From: CAVROP01 sp050008495
GTDB lineage: Bacteria > Acidobacteriota > Terriglobia > UBA7540
Direction of reading: 5' to 3'
DNA length: 64,000 nt
Assembly: GCA_050008495.1 (NCBI GenBank)
Contig: JBEKMN010000004.1
Span: 164,008-228,007 of the forward strand
Positions within the stretch are counted from its first letter, which is position 1; the number at the start of each line of letters is the position of its first letter. This document shows, piece by piece, positions 7,799 through 15,470 of this stretch. The notes beneath the pieces are model-generated. The model was given only the letters and a program-made list of their open reading frames with translations, did not search any database and had not been told where the DNA came from. The position numbers and the translations under genes are program-made.

Positions 7799-8593
7799 TC
7801 ACGCGGGTGAGCCCTCGGGCGCGAAGGCGCTGAATACCGCGCCCTGCGGATCGGCCAGGATGGACATGCGGCCCACTTTCTCGATATTCATGGGCGCCAG
7901 GAGCGTCTTCCCGCCCAACTGACTGCACTTGGCAGTGGTCTCATCACAGTTCGCGACATAAATGTAGGCCATCCAGTGCGGCGGAGTGTTCGGAGGGGCA
8001 AAGCTCGAGGGGGGCATGCCGCCGATGAATTCCTTGCCGTTCTTGATGTGCAGGTAGCCGGAGGGATCATTCTCACTCTTGCTGATTTTCCAGCCCAGCA
8101 GTCCTTCGTAAAACGTCTTGGCGCGCTCGGTATCGGGCGTCATCAGATCCACCCAGCACAGGGTTCCGGGCACTCCGGCGATTCCCAGGCCGCTGTGGGT
8201 CTTTTTCTGCCAGAGGTTGAAGAAAGCGCCCGTGGGATCTTGCACCACGGCCATTCGCCCCGCGTCGAAGACGTCGAACGGCCCCGCGACGACCTTGCCC
8301 CCAAGCTCTGTGGCGCGCTTAGCGGACTCGTCTACGTTGGCGACGGCAATATAGAGGATCCAGTGCGGCGGCACGCCTTGAGCCTTCTGTTCGGGTCTCA
8401 GCGTGCACGCGGCGCCGGTCTCGCGCCCCTCGAGTTGAAACATCGTGTAGAAATCGTTTGGACCCATCGGCATATCATTGGCGGTCCAGCCAAATAGTGA
8501 GTTGTAAAAGCTCTTGGCGGCGTTCTGATCGGTGGTATACAGCTCGAGCCAGCAAAAAGCTCCGGGCGGATGACTGTCGATGATGCGTCGCAT
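7799..8593 (-). CDS. VOC family protein with two glyoxalase/dioxygenase domains
   Basis: The 264-residue protein consists of two similar halves (about 10-130 and 140-260). Each starts with a beta strand ending in a potential metal ligand region (GAFCWLELYTTDQNAAKSFY; GTLCWVDLMTPDTERAKTFY), continues through the FGW or LGWK motif, and ends with the strand GRMAVVQDPTGAFFNLW or GRMSILADPQGAVFSAF. This is the hydroxylase/glyoxalase-like arrangement often called 27 kDa antigen-like. The reaction cannot be assigned. GGAGGG lies ten bases before the ATG. It is the first gene of the run VOC, kinase-propeller, ubiquitin-like protein, acetyltransferase. Confidence 0.88.
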   Translation of the reverse strand: MRRIIDSHPPGAFCWLELYTTDQNAAKSFYNSLFGWTANDMPMGPNDFYTMFQLEGRETGAACTLRPEQKAQGVPPHWILYIAVANVDESAKRATELGGKVVAGPFDVFDAGRMAVVQDPTGAFFNLWQKKTHSGLGIAGVPGTLCWVDLMTPDTERAKTFYEGLLGWKISKSENDPSGYLHIKNGKEFIGGMPPSSFAPPNTPPHWMAYIYVANCDETTAKCSQLGGKTLLAPMNIEKVGRMSILADPQGAVFSAFAPEGSPA

Positions 8594-8696
8594 GCGTGGT
8601 AGTCCCTCCTGGTTGATTTATGTTCTTTAAGTGCCCAATATGTGTATCTTAACCTTTTTGGGGGTCCCCGTCTCGCCAAATCGCGCGACTCTGTGG

Positions 8697-8790
8697 CGCA
8701 GGCACTCTTGCCTGCGAGGGGGCGGGCATCCGCCAGCCTTAGAGACAGGCAAGAGTGCCTGTCCCACTCCCTCTCCCCACGGGAGAGGGC
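8697..8790. repeat. Inverted GGCAxxCTTGCCTG / CAGGCAAGAGTGCC repeats
   Basis: GCAGGCACTCTTGCCTGCGA at the left is answered by AGACAGGCAAGAGTGCCTGT at the right, and the block closes with a CTCTCCC/GGGAGAG hairpin. It fills the space between the VOC gene and the 3' end of the hydrolase gene. Stem ends and lack of a T-run make a terminator role uncertain. Confidence 0.65.
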
Positions 8791-8793
8791 TGT

Positions 8794-9528
8794 CTATTTA
8801 ACGAGGGCGTAGACGCTCAGGAACGCCAGCGCCAGCGCCCAGGCTTGCCGGGCGGCGTTGGGGTTATAACTGGAGCGCGCGTCGCAGAAGAATCCGTGAT
8901 CAGCGTCCGAGAATTCGACATTCACGAAGGGCTTGCCCGCGGCACGAATTGCTTCCGTCACCGCGCGCGTCACTTCGGGGCCCAGGTGCTTATCCAAGCC
9001 ACCCCACAGAAGCATCTGCGGAGCGTGCAAGTCGCCGGCACGATCGAGCAGGCCGGGGCTGAAGGGGTTGGGAGCGATCCCGCCGCCGTAAAAGGAGATG
9101 GCCGCGCTCACGGGAAGAACCACATTGGTGAGTACCGCCACGCGCCCGCCCATGCAAAAGCCGACGCAGGCGATCTGCCGGCCCTGATTCCCAGGCTGCG
9201 CGCGCAGCCATTCGTAAGCCGAGCGGACGTCAGCTTCGAGGTCTCGATGAGTCAACGCGATCACATGAGGCTTAGCTAAATCGAACTGATCGTAGGTTCC
9301 TTCGAAGCCGGGGGCGGTACGATGAAAGAGGTCGGGGGCAAGCGCGAGGTAACCTTCGCGCGCAAAGCGTTCCGTAACATCCCGGATGTGCGCGTTGACC
9401 CCGAACGCCTCGTGATACACCAGCAAGCCGGGGTAGGGGTTCGAATCTTCAGGTCGGGCCACGTAGACGCGCATGGCTGTCCCGTCTGCAACCTTCAGGG
9501 TGATCCATTCAGTCTTGATTGCCGCCAT
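8794..9528 (-). CDS. Dienelactone hydrolase family protein
   Basis: This 244-residue alpha/beta hydrolase has the dienelactone hydrolase triad: Cys125 in the elbow GFCMGG, Asp179 in WGGLDKH, and His211 in SDADHGFF. Glu40 of YHEAFG is the family's extra acidic residue. Enzymes of the family open dienelactones in chlorocatechol breakdown, but most genomic homologues act on unknown esters. AAGGAG precedes the ATG. The gene starts 20 bases inside the 3' end of the MFS transporter gene, so the two are translationally coupled. The partner suggests handling of an exported or imported small ester, which is inference only. Confidence 0.93.
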   Translation of the reverse strand: MAAIKTEWITLKVADGTAMRVYVARPEDSNPYPGLLVYHEAFGVNAHIRDVTERFAREGYLALAPDLFHRTAPGFEGTYDQFDLAKPHVIALTHRDLEADVRSAYEWLRAQPGNQGRQIACVGFCMGGRVAVLTNVVLPVSAAISFYGGGIAPNPFSPGLLDRAGDLHAPQMLLWGGLDKHLGPEVTRAVTEAIRAAGKPFVNVEFSDADHGFFCDARSSYNPNAARQAWALALAFLSVYALVK

Positions 9529-10921
9529 TCAATTCTCCTTCCTGGTTAGGGTTCACTGAAACTGCCTGTCCGGTCATTTCTTCGGGCGGATCGCCTCCCG
9601 CCATCGACTGGGCCAGGATAAGCCGGCGAGCTTCGCCGCGCATGCCCGGCCACGCCCACGCGAACGCCACGCCTCCCGCCAGGCTGACGATTCCGCCCAG
9701 CCTGATGGTCAGCGGCGCGCCCACGTGCTGCGCGATCGCTCCTGAAAGCAACGCGCCAAATGGCGCCATGCCCATGAACATCATCGAGTAGACGGCCATG
9801 ACCCGGCCGCGCAATTCATCGGGAACCATGGTTTGGATTAAGGTATTCGAGGAGGCCATTTGCAGAATCATGCAAAACCCGGCGGGCATGACCAGCAGCG
9901 CGGAAAGCCAGAACCAGTGCGAAAAGGAAAAGAGGACAAGTGAAGCGCCAAACCCCATGGCCGCGAACATGATCCATCTTCCCAGACCGCGCACGCCGTG
10001 GCGGGTGGCCAGCGCCAAGGTTCCCACCAGCGCCCCAATTCCCGCAGCGCCCATCAGCAGCCCCAGTCCGCGCGCTCCGCTGTGCAGGATTCGGTCCGCG
10101 AAAATCGGCATCAGCACCATGTAAGGCATGCCGGTCAGGCTGACCAGGCCCAGCAGAAGCAGCAGGGCGCGAATCGGGGCGTTGCGGGCCGCCCAGTGGA
10201 ATCCCTCCGCAACACTGTGTAGTCCGGAGCGCTGCTTGTCCCGCGGGCGCGGCGTTACGACCATCAGCAACAGCCCGACGATCACCGCAATGTAGCTGAC
10301 CCCGTTGGCAAAGAAGCACCAGCCTTCCCCGATCGCCGCCACCGTGACTCCCGCCACGGCAGGCCCCAGGATGCGCGCCCCGTTCACCATGGCGGAATTC
10401 AGAGCGATGGCGTTGACCAGATCCTTGGGGTTTACCATCTCGACCACGAAGGCCTGGCGGGTGGGAATGTCCAGCGCGTTCACTAGTCCAAGGCATGAGG
10501 CCACCACCATGATTTCCCACACCTTGATGTGGCCCAAGAGAGTCAGCCCGGCGAGTATAAACGCCAGCAACATGGCGCTGGTCTGAGTGCCGATGACAAT
10601 CCGATGGCGGCTTTTGCGGTCTGCCACCATGCCGCCAATCGAAGCCAGGAGGAAAACCGGGATTTGCCCCGCAAAACCTACCAGGCCCAGCAGCAACGAG
10701 GAACCCGTAAGGCGGTAAACCAGCCACGATTGCGCCACGGACTGCATCCAGGTGCCGACCAGGGAGATGATTTGGCCGCTGAAAAACAGCCGGAAATTGC
10801 GGTAGCGCAGGGCGCGGAACATCGCCGGGACGCGGCTCTGCGCCTCGCCCGGCGCCGTGTCACTCGCTTGCGGCGCGGCGATGGCGGGACGCCCCTGCCC
10901 ATCTTCACTTGCGGTGGCCAT
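9509..10921 (-). CDS. MFS transporter, EntS/MFS_3-like exporter
   Basis: From ATG 10921 the protein has 470 residues and about twelve hydrophobic segments. Near the N-terminus ALRYRNFRLFFSGQIISLVG and GTWMQSVAQSWLVYRLT are the characteristic opening of the MFS_3 (enterobactin exporter-like) group. The loop between TM2 and TM3 reads GGMVADRKSRHR. The upstream extension of the open frame to 11128 is repeat DNA and is excluded. No clear ribosome site stands before 10921, so the start remains somewhat open. Its stop overlaps the start of the dienelactone hydrolase gene by 20 bases, making a two-gene operon. Confidence 0.9.
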   Translation of the reverse strand: MATASEDGQGRPAIAAPQASDTAPGEAQSRVPAMFRALRYRNFRLFFSGQIISLVGTWMQSVAQSWLVYRLTGSSLLLGLVGFAGQIPVFLLASIGGMVADRKSRHRIVIGTQTSAMLLAFILAGLTLLGHIKVWEIMVVASCLGLVNALDIPTRQAFVVEMVNPKDLVNAIALNSAMVNGARILGPAVAGVTVAAIGEGWCFFANGVSYIAVIVGLLLMVVTPRPRDKQRSGLHSVAEGFHWAARNAPIRALLLLLGLVSLTGMPYMVLMPIFADRILHSGARGLGLLMGAAGIGALVGTLALATRHGVRGLGRWIMFAAMGFGASLVLFSFSHWFWLSALLVMPAGFCMILQMASSNTLIQTMVPDELRGRVMAVYSMMFMGMAPFGALLSGAIAQHVGAPLTIRLGGIVSLAGGVAFAWAWPGMRGEARRLILAQSMAGGDPPEEMTGQAVSVNPNQEGELNGGNQD

Positions 10922-10966
10922 GGTTTCATGATACTGGAGGCGGCCAAAATTGGGCAAAGACTCCGT

Positions 10967-11050
10967 GTGGCGCGGGCGTCCCGCCAGCGGTCGCGGGAGC
11001 GTCCCGCTCCCGCATGTCAGAAGAGCACGGGCGGGACGCCCGCACCACGC
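10967..11050. repeat. CGGGCGTCCCG-type palindromic repeats
   Basis: GTGTGGCGCGGGCGTCCCGC opens the block, a GGGAGCGTCCCGCTCCC hairpin lies in the middle, and GGGCGGGACGCCCGCACCAC closes it as the inverse of the opening arm. It lies between the divergently transcribed MFS and esterase genes. Confidence 0.7.
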
Positions 11051-11145
11051 TCCCTGGCGTCGATGATTTTTGTTCGCAGGGGAGCGGCTTTGGCATACAA
11101 TGCTGGCTTTTCCGGCCCTAGGACACATTCAACTGGAGGACAACC

Positions 11146-12696
11146 GTGTACCGCACAACACTCAAAGCCAGATTAACCGCAGCGCTGTGCTTCAGCGCGC
11201 TCTTTCTTGGCGCGCTCAGTCTGCGAGCCGACGTGAAGCTGCCCAGTCTGCTCTCGGACGGCGTGGTGCTTCAGCAAGGAATGAAAGTAAACATTTGGGG
11301 ATCCGCCGAACCGGGTGAGCAGGTCACGGTCACTTTAGGAGATCAGCGCCTGAGCGGCACGGCCGACAACGAGGGCCAGTGGCAGGTGAAACTGGGGCCG
11401 CTTAATCCCGGCGGGCCTTTCACCATGACCATTGCCGGCAAGAATACCATTACCCTGCACGACGTGCTGGTGGGCGAAGTCTGGGTTTGCTCCGGCCAGT
11501 CCAACATGGAAATGCCTGTGCAGGGCTGGGGAAGCGGCGTGGTCAACTACCAGGATGAAGTCGCTCATGGCGATCACCCCATGCTCCACTTGTTTACGGT
11601 CCAGAAGGCCGTGGCCGGGAAGCCGCAGCGGGACGTCCAAGGCTATTGGGTAACGGCGCGTCCGCAGACGGTGGCCGACTTCTCAGCCGTCGGGTATTTC
11701 TTTGGACGCGAGCTGCTCAGGGTGTTGAACGTGCCGGTAGGCCTGATTCACAGTTCCTGGGGCGGAACTCCGGCGGAAGCGTGGACGAGCCGCAGCACGC
11801 TCGAATCCGACCCCGCCTACCAATCCATCCTGGAGGCAGGAACAAAGTTGCTTTCGCCTTACCCCAAAGGCTTCCAGGACTACGCTGCACAGCTTGAGCA
11901 GTGGCGGAAGGACTCCGACCAGGCCGAATCCACTGGGGCGCCCGTCGCTGCCGCGCCGGCAGTTCCTGATGATCCCCGGCGTAATCCTTGGCGTCCCTCC
12001 GGCCTCTTTAACGCCATGCTGATGCCGCTGACCTCGTATGCCATCCGCGGCGCCATCTGGTATCAGGGAGAATCGAATGCCGACCGGCCCGCGCAATATC
12101 GCAAGCTCTTTCCGGCGATGATTGGCGACTGGCGGCGCGCCTGGGGAGAGGGCGACTTCCCATTCCTCTTCGTGCAGCTTGCCAACTGGGGAATCTATAG
12201 CCCTCACTCGAATTGGCCGGAGCTCCGGGAGGCCCAACTCCAAACGCTTTCGCTGTCCAAGACGGGGATGGCGGTCACCATCGACATCGGCGACGGGAGC
12301 GATATTCACCCCAAGGATAAGCAAGACGTCGGCTACCGCCTTGCCTTGGCCGCGCAGGCTATCGCTTACGGACGGGACCTGATCTACTCAGGGCCGATCT
12401 ATGAGTCTATGGCTGTGGAGGGTGACAAAATCCGTTTGCGGTTTAAGTACGTCTACGGCGGGCTGGCGACCAGGAACTCGTCGCCGAATGTGAGCGGCTT
12501 CGAGATTGCCGGTGACGATCATAAATTCACTGGCGCGCAGGCCAGGATTGACGGCGACACGGTTGTCGTGCGCAGCGAAAAGACACCGCACCCCGTCGCC
12601 GTGCGCTATGCCTGGGGGATGAACCCCTCGTGCAATCTGTACAACCGCTCCGGCCTGCCAGCCTCGCCCTTCCGGACGGATGACTGGGAAGACTAG
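11146..12696 (+). CDS. Secreted sialate O-acetylesterase family (SGNH) hydrolase
   Basis: The 516-residue protein starts at GTG 11146, preceded by GGAGG. A signal peptide is plain (KARLTAALCFSALFLGALSLRA). The mature protein opens with LPSLLSDGVVLQQ typical of the family. The catalytic serine is Ser119 in CSGQSNMEMPV, and the Asp-x-His pair is Asp386 and His388 in GDGSDIHPKDK. Family blocks GYFFGREL, IHSSWGGTPAEAW and AIWYQGESNA are also present. The family removes O-acetyl groups from sialic acids or from plant and microbial glycans. A possible TACAAT -10 box stands at 11096-11101. Nearby genes give no pathway context, but a GH3 protein and a TonB receptor are found at 40-46 kb. Confidence 0.93.
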   Translation: MYRTTLKARLTAALCFSALFLGALSLRADVKLPSLLSDGVVLQQGMKVNIWGSAEPGEQVTVTLGDQRLSGTADNEGQWQVKLGPLNPGGPFTMTIAGKNTITLHDVLVGEVWVCSGQSNMEMPVQGWGSGVVNYQDEVAHGDHPMLHLFTVQKAVAGKPQRDVQGYWVTARPQTVADFSAVGYFFGRELLRVLNVPVGLIHSSWGGTPAEAWTSRSTLESDPAYQSILEAGTKLLSPYPKGFQDYAAQLEQWRKDSDQAESTGAPVAAAPAVPDDPRRNPWRPSGLFNAMLMPLTSYAIRGAIWYQGESNADRPAQYRKLFPAMIGDWRRAWGEGDFPFLFVQLANWGIYSPHSNWPELREAQLQTLSLSKTGMAVTIDIGDGSDIHPKDKQDVGYRLALAAQAIAYGRDLIYSGPIYESMAVEGDKIRLRFKYVYGGLATRNSSPNVSGFEIAGDDHKFTGAQARIDGDTVVVRSEKTPHPVAVRYAWGMNPSCNLYNRSGLPASPFRTDDWED

Positions 12697-12897
12697 GGAC
12701 TAGGGATTAGGGGCCAGGGGCTAGGGAGGACAACTCTCTCGGGTGGCGCAGACGTGCCGCCCTTTGGCATGTCCGCGCCCCTCTGACGCTGAGGCGCATA
12801 CATCCCGACAAAGATCGTCGGGACGTATGCGCCACCCGACGATTTTGCCTGGTCCCTAATCCCTAGCCCCTATTCCCTAGTCCCTAGTCCCTAGTCC
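12697..12897. repeat. Composite repeat: degenerate CTAGGGA runs flanking nested GGCGCAGAC and GGCGCATAC palindromes
   Basis: Runs of the imperfect heptamer CTAGGGA/TTAGGGG at 12697-12728 are matched by inverse runs (CCTAGTC, CCTAATC) at 12852-12901. Between them are GGTGGCGCAGACGTGCC with GGCATGTCCGCGCC (12742-12779) and GGCGCATACATCCCGAC with GTCGGGACGTATGCGCC (12792-12832). The inverse run continues to the stop codon of the AAA+ ATPase gene. No gene is seen here. Confidence 0.75.
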
Positions 12898-14064
12898 CTA
12901 TTCCCCCTTGCCCGCGGTCACGGTCTCGACTTCCTTGCCCGGTGAGGACAGTAAGGCAGAGGTTGTGCGGGTGGCAAGCGTGGTCGCGACCACGGCCGCG
13001 GGCGGATCGTCCGGGCCTTTGACCAGCGCCCCCTGTTCCTCTTTGATGAACGTCAGCTTGGCGCCGTCGGGCGAACGGTCGACCGTGATCAGGTCGCCCA
13101 ACTTGATCTGGCGGGTCGCCAACAGATTGGAAATGGGAAACACCAGGTAGCGCTCAATGGCGCGCTTCAGGTGCCGGGCGCCGAATTTCTGGTCGGTCCC
13201 CTCCTGCAAAAGGAAATCGCGAGCGGCCGGCGTGCAGATAAACACAAAGGGATTCCCTTCCGTCGCCGCCATGATGCGATCTTGCACCCGCCCCAGCTCG
13301 ATATCCAGGATCTTCTGCAGGCTGTCGCGATTCAGCACGCGGAAGACAATCACCTTGTCGATGCGGTTCATGAACTCCGGCGAGAATTTCCGCCGCGAAG
13401 CCTCCATGGCGGTGTGGTAAATCTTCTGGTCCAATTCCTGTTCGTGGTTGTCCGGCCCGGGGGAAAAGCCCATTCCTCCCCTCATCAATCTCATCAATTC
13501 CTGTGAGCCCAGGTTGGAGGTGAGGAAGATCATGGAGCGGGAAAAGTCCACTCGCCGGTTGTCACCCAGGGTGAGGGTGGCCTTATCCAGGATGCCGAGC
13601 AAAAGTTGCCATAAAGCGTCAGAGGCTTTCTCGACTTCGTCGAACAAAACCAGCGCAAGCTTGATTCGATCCGAGAAATGGCGTTCCAGAACCTCTTGCG
13701 TAATCATCGGCTGCGTCTCACGGTGTCCGACGTAACCAGGCGGCGAGCCAATCAACTTGGCAACCTCATGACTGTGCTGAAACTCTGCACAATCCACCTT
13801 GACGACGGCTTTGGAATCGCCCATGAGCACTTCCGCCGCAGCCTCCACCAGGCGCGTCTTACCCGACCCGGTGGGACCCAGGAAGAGCAGGTTCACCAAG
13901 GGCCGCCCGGGCGTCGAGAGCCCCGCCAGGTAGACCTGATAGACGCGTGCCAGCCTGCGCACGGCACGGTCCTGGCCTACCACCCGCTCCAGAAGCGCCT
14001 TTTCAAAATCCCGCACCTCCGGACTGTTCTGGGTTGGATCGAGCAATACTTGGCGTCCGCCCAT
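12898..14064 (-). CDS. Stand-alone AAA+ ATPase resembling the second ring of ClpA/ClpB
   Basis: The 388-residue protein holds one AAA+ module with the Clp/Hsp100 layout: Walker A GPTGSGKT (63-70), pore loop GYVG (110-113), Walker B LVLFDE (138-143), sensor 1 IFLTSN, arginine-finger region FSPEFMNRID, and sensor 2 FGARHLKRAIER. The usual N-domain, first ring and coiled-coil M-domain of ClpB are absent, and no IGF/IGL ClpP loop is evident. So it is probably an ATPase acting on an unknown partner rather than a protease subunit. The C-terminal 55 residues are low in complexity. GGAGGACGAAG precedes the ATG. It follows a small gene by 18 bases and is surely co-transcribed with it. Confidence 0.85.
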   Translation of the reverse strand: MGGRQVLLDPTQNSPEVRDFEKALLERVVGQDRAVRRLARVYQVYLAGLSTPGRPLVNLLFLGPTGSGKTRLVEAAAEVLMGDSKAVVKVDCAEFQHSHEVAKLIGSPPGYVGHRETQPMITQEVLERHFSDRIKLALVLFDEVEKASDALWQLLLGILDKATLTLGDNRRVDFSRSMIFLTSNLGSQELMRLMRGGMGFSPGPDNHEQELDQKIYHTAMEASRRKFSPEFMNRIDKVIVFRVLNRDSLQKILDIELGRVQDRIMAATEGNPFVFICTPAARDFLLQEGTDQKFGARHLKRAIERYLVFPISNLLATRQIKLGDLITVDRSPDGAKLTFIKEEQGALVKGPDDPPAAVVATTLATRTTSALLSSPGKEVETVTAGKGE

Positions 14065-14082
14065 CTTCGTCCTCCGCGCGCC

Positions 14083-14505
14083 CTATGGTTGATAGGGCGC
14101 CCCCTTGACTCGCCGCAGTTGGTTCAGCTTCACATCCAGCGTTCCACGAAGCAGCTTGAGACCCGAAATGAATTCTGATGAGAGCTCCGGTTCCTTGGCG
14201 AAATCAAGAACCGGCAATGGCAAATCGGCCAAGTCGAAATGAAGGTTTCGCACCGCAGCGACCAGGTCGCGGAGATACTGAGAATTGCTCTTGAGGGGTT
14301 GCTCCAGATCGCTCCAGGATTTCTCGGTCAATCGCTTCCAATCAAGCTGCAAGAAGGGGTGTTTGGCATTAACCCCCTTTCTGATCTCGTCGGTAATACG
14401 CGGCCGCCGGCCAAGGCTGGCAAGGTGGAGCTGCTCCACCTGTTCGCCCTTGCGGACGTTATGAACCAGGTAGTACGTCTGGCCGCGTTTGCGCACAAAA
14501 GCCAT
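14083..14505 (-). CDS. Small conserved-looking protein of unknown function upstream of the AAA+ gene
   Basis: This is a 140-residue protein from ATG 14505 (GGAAGAGCGAG upstream). It opens with MAFVRKRGQTYYLVHNVRKG, a short beta-rich segment like the N-termini of some DNA-binding or transposase proteins. The rest is a charged, helical region with no catalytic motif visible (FLQLDWKRLTEKSWSDLEQPL, VRNLHFDLADLPLP). I do not recognise a family. Since it precedes the AAA+ ATPase by 18 bases, it may be the substrate, adaptor or regulator of that ATPase; this is inference from position. Confidence 0.65.
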   Translation of the reverse strand: MAFVRKRGQTYYLVHNVRKGEQVEQLHLASLGRRPRITDEIRKGVNAKHPFLQLDWKRLTEKSWSDLEQPLKSNSQYLRDLVAAVRNLHFDLADLPLPVLDFAKEPELSSEFISGLKLLRGTLDVKLNQLRRVKGAPYQP

Positions 14506-14589
14506 CTCGCTCTTCCACCTCTGCAATATCCATTGGCGCAAAGCCCTCCTGAGTTCATCAGCGTCCGCCCAGGATCAGGCCATGTGCTC

Positions 14590-14611
14590 GTAGTGGACAA
14601 TATTCCACTAC
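14590..14611. promoter_or_regulatory. Perfect 8-bp inverted repeat, candidate operator upstream of the AAA+ operon
   Basis: GTAGTGGA and TCCACTAC are separated by six bases (CAATAT). On the minus strand the element is 85 bases before the first ATG of the small gene/AAA+ operon. It overlaps a weak promoter-like pair (TTGCAT, 17 bases, AATATT). The symmetry and position suit a dimeric repressor, but no regulator gene is adjacent. Confidence 0.45.
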
Positions 14612-14656
14612 AGTGGCTTAGATGCAAAGTCGAAATTTTTGTTGCTGGAATAAAAA

Positions 14657-14686
14657 CTGTATATCGGCAGGACATTGGCTGTATAT
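14657..14686 (+). promoter_or_regulatory. Direct repeat CTGTATAT x2 spaced by two helical turns
   Basis: CTGTATAT occurs at 14657-14664 and again at 14679-14686, a 22-base period. It lies about 135 bases before mscL and on the far side of the inverted repeat at 14590. The half-site resembles a LexA half-site, but there is no inverted partner, so an SOS box is not claimed. Confidence 0.3.
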
Positions 14687-14820
14687 TCGTAGATGTCAAC
14701 ACCTGAGAAAATCCAGGACCTACCCGGCGCTGCGATGCGAATCGGAGAAGCGGCACCGGAGACTAGACAACCAAGGAGCTTCCCACTCCCATCGGGAGTC
14801 GGAGCTGAGGAGGAATGCGC

Positions 14821-15258
14821 ATGTTGAAAGAGTTCAAAGAATTTGCGATGCGTGGGAACGTGCTCGATATGGCGGTCGGTATTGTGATCGGCGCGGCCTT
14901 CGGCGGGATCGTGACCTCGTTCGTCAACGACATGATGATGCCGCCCATCGGATTGCTTTTGGGCAGGGTCGATTTCTCGAACCTGTTCATCAACCTCAAG
15001 GGCAGCTACCCCAGTGTGGCGGCCGCCAAGGCCGCGGGTGCGGCGACGCTCAACATCGGTATTTTCTTGAACACGGTGATTAACTTCCTCATCGTGGCGT
15101 TCGCCGTTTTCCTGTTGGTGCGCTATGTCAACAGGCTGCTCCCCAAGCCCAAACCGGCCCCTGCGCCTGCCATGAAGGATTGCAAGTACTGCTTCTCCGC
15201 GATTCCGGCGCAGGCGACGCGCTGCCCCCATTGCACGTCGGACCTGAAGACGGCGTGA
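14821..15258 (+). CDS. mscL: Large-conductance mechanosensitive channel with a C-terminal zinc ribbon
   Basis: The 145-residue protein starts at the second ATG (14821), which stands seven bases after AGGAGG; the first ATG abuts that site. It forms a pentameric emergency valve in the inner membrane. TM1 is GNVLDMAVGIVIGAAFGGIV with the conserved gate glycines and alanines. TM2 is NTVINFLIVAFAVFLLVRYV. After a proline linker, where MscL normally has an amphipathic bundle helix, come Cys121, Cys124, Cys135 and Cys138 (CKYCFSAIP, CPHC), a rubredoxin-like zinc ribbon of the kind in small zinc proteins. The ribbon may tune assembly or gating; nothing in the sequence tells how. Confidence 0.93.
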   Translation: MLKEFKEFAMRGNVLDMAVGIVIGAAFGGIVTSFVNDMMMPPIGLLLGRVDFSNLFINLKGSYPSVAAAKAAGAATLNIGIFLNTVINFLIVAFAVFLLVRYVNRLLPKPKPAPAPAMKDCKYCFSAIPAQATRCPHCTSDLKTA

Positions 15259-15289
15259 GACAGGTGGCAGGTGTCAGGCTCGAGGGAAG

Positions 15290-15462
15290 GCGCGGTCAGC
15301 TATCAGCCTTCAGCTCTCAGCAGACGTATGGGTGGCAGTCTGTCGGTAACTGTCGGTAACTGATCGGCGGTAGCGCCTCCGTGCTATAATTCAGCCGTTG
15401 CTGGCCGTCTTCGCTCGTGATGTTGCTGATCGCTGACGGCTGAAGGCTGATAGCTTCTTGGG
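15290..15462. repeat. Degenerate CAGCTATCAGCCTT repeats flanking the ilvE leader
   Basis: GTCAGCTATCAGCCTTCAGC at 15296-15315 is answered by GCTGACGGCTGAAGGCTGAT at 15431-15450. The short direct repeat CTGTCGGTAA occurs twice between them. A TATAAT box stands at 15385-15390, without a convincing -35, and could serve ilvE. Confidence 0.6.
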
Positions 15463-15470
15463 AGGAAGGA

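Noticed and set aside
12697..12901. CRISPR array
   Set aside because: Words are 7-8 bases, degenerate and without unique spacers of constant length; no cas gene is near.
14657..14686. LexA (SOS) box before mscL
   Set aside because: Two half-sites in direct, not inverted, order; the spacing does not fit LexA.
15385..15390. Promoter for ilvE
   Set aside because: TATAAT is present but no -35 at 16-18 bases; kept only as a note in the repeat entry.
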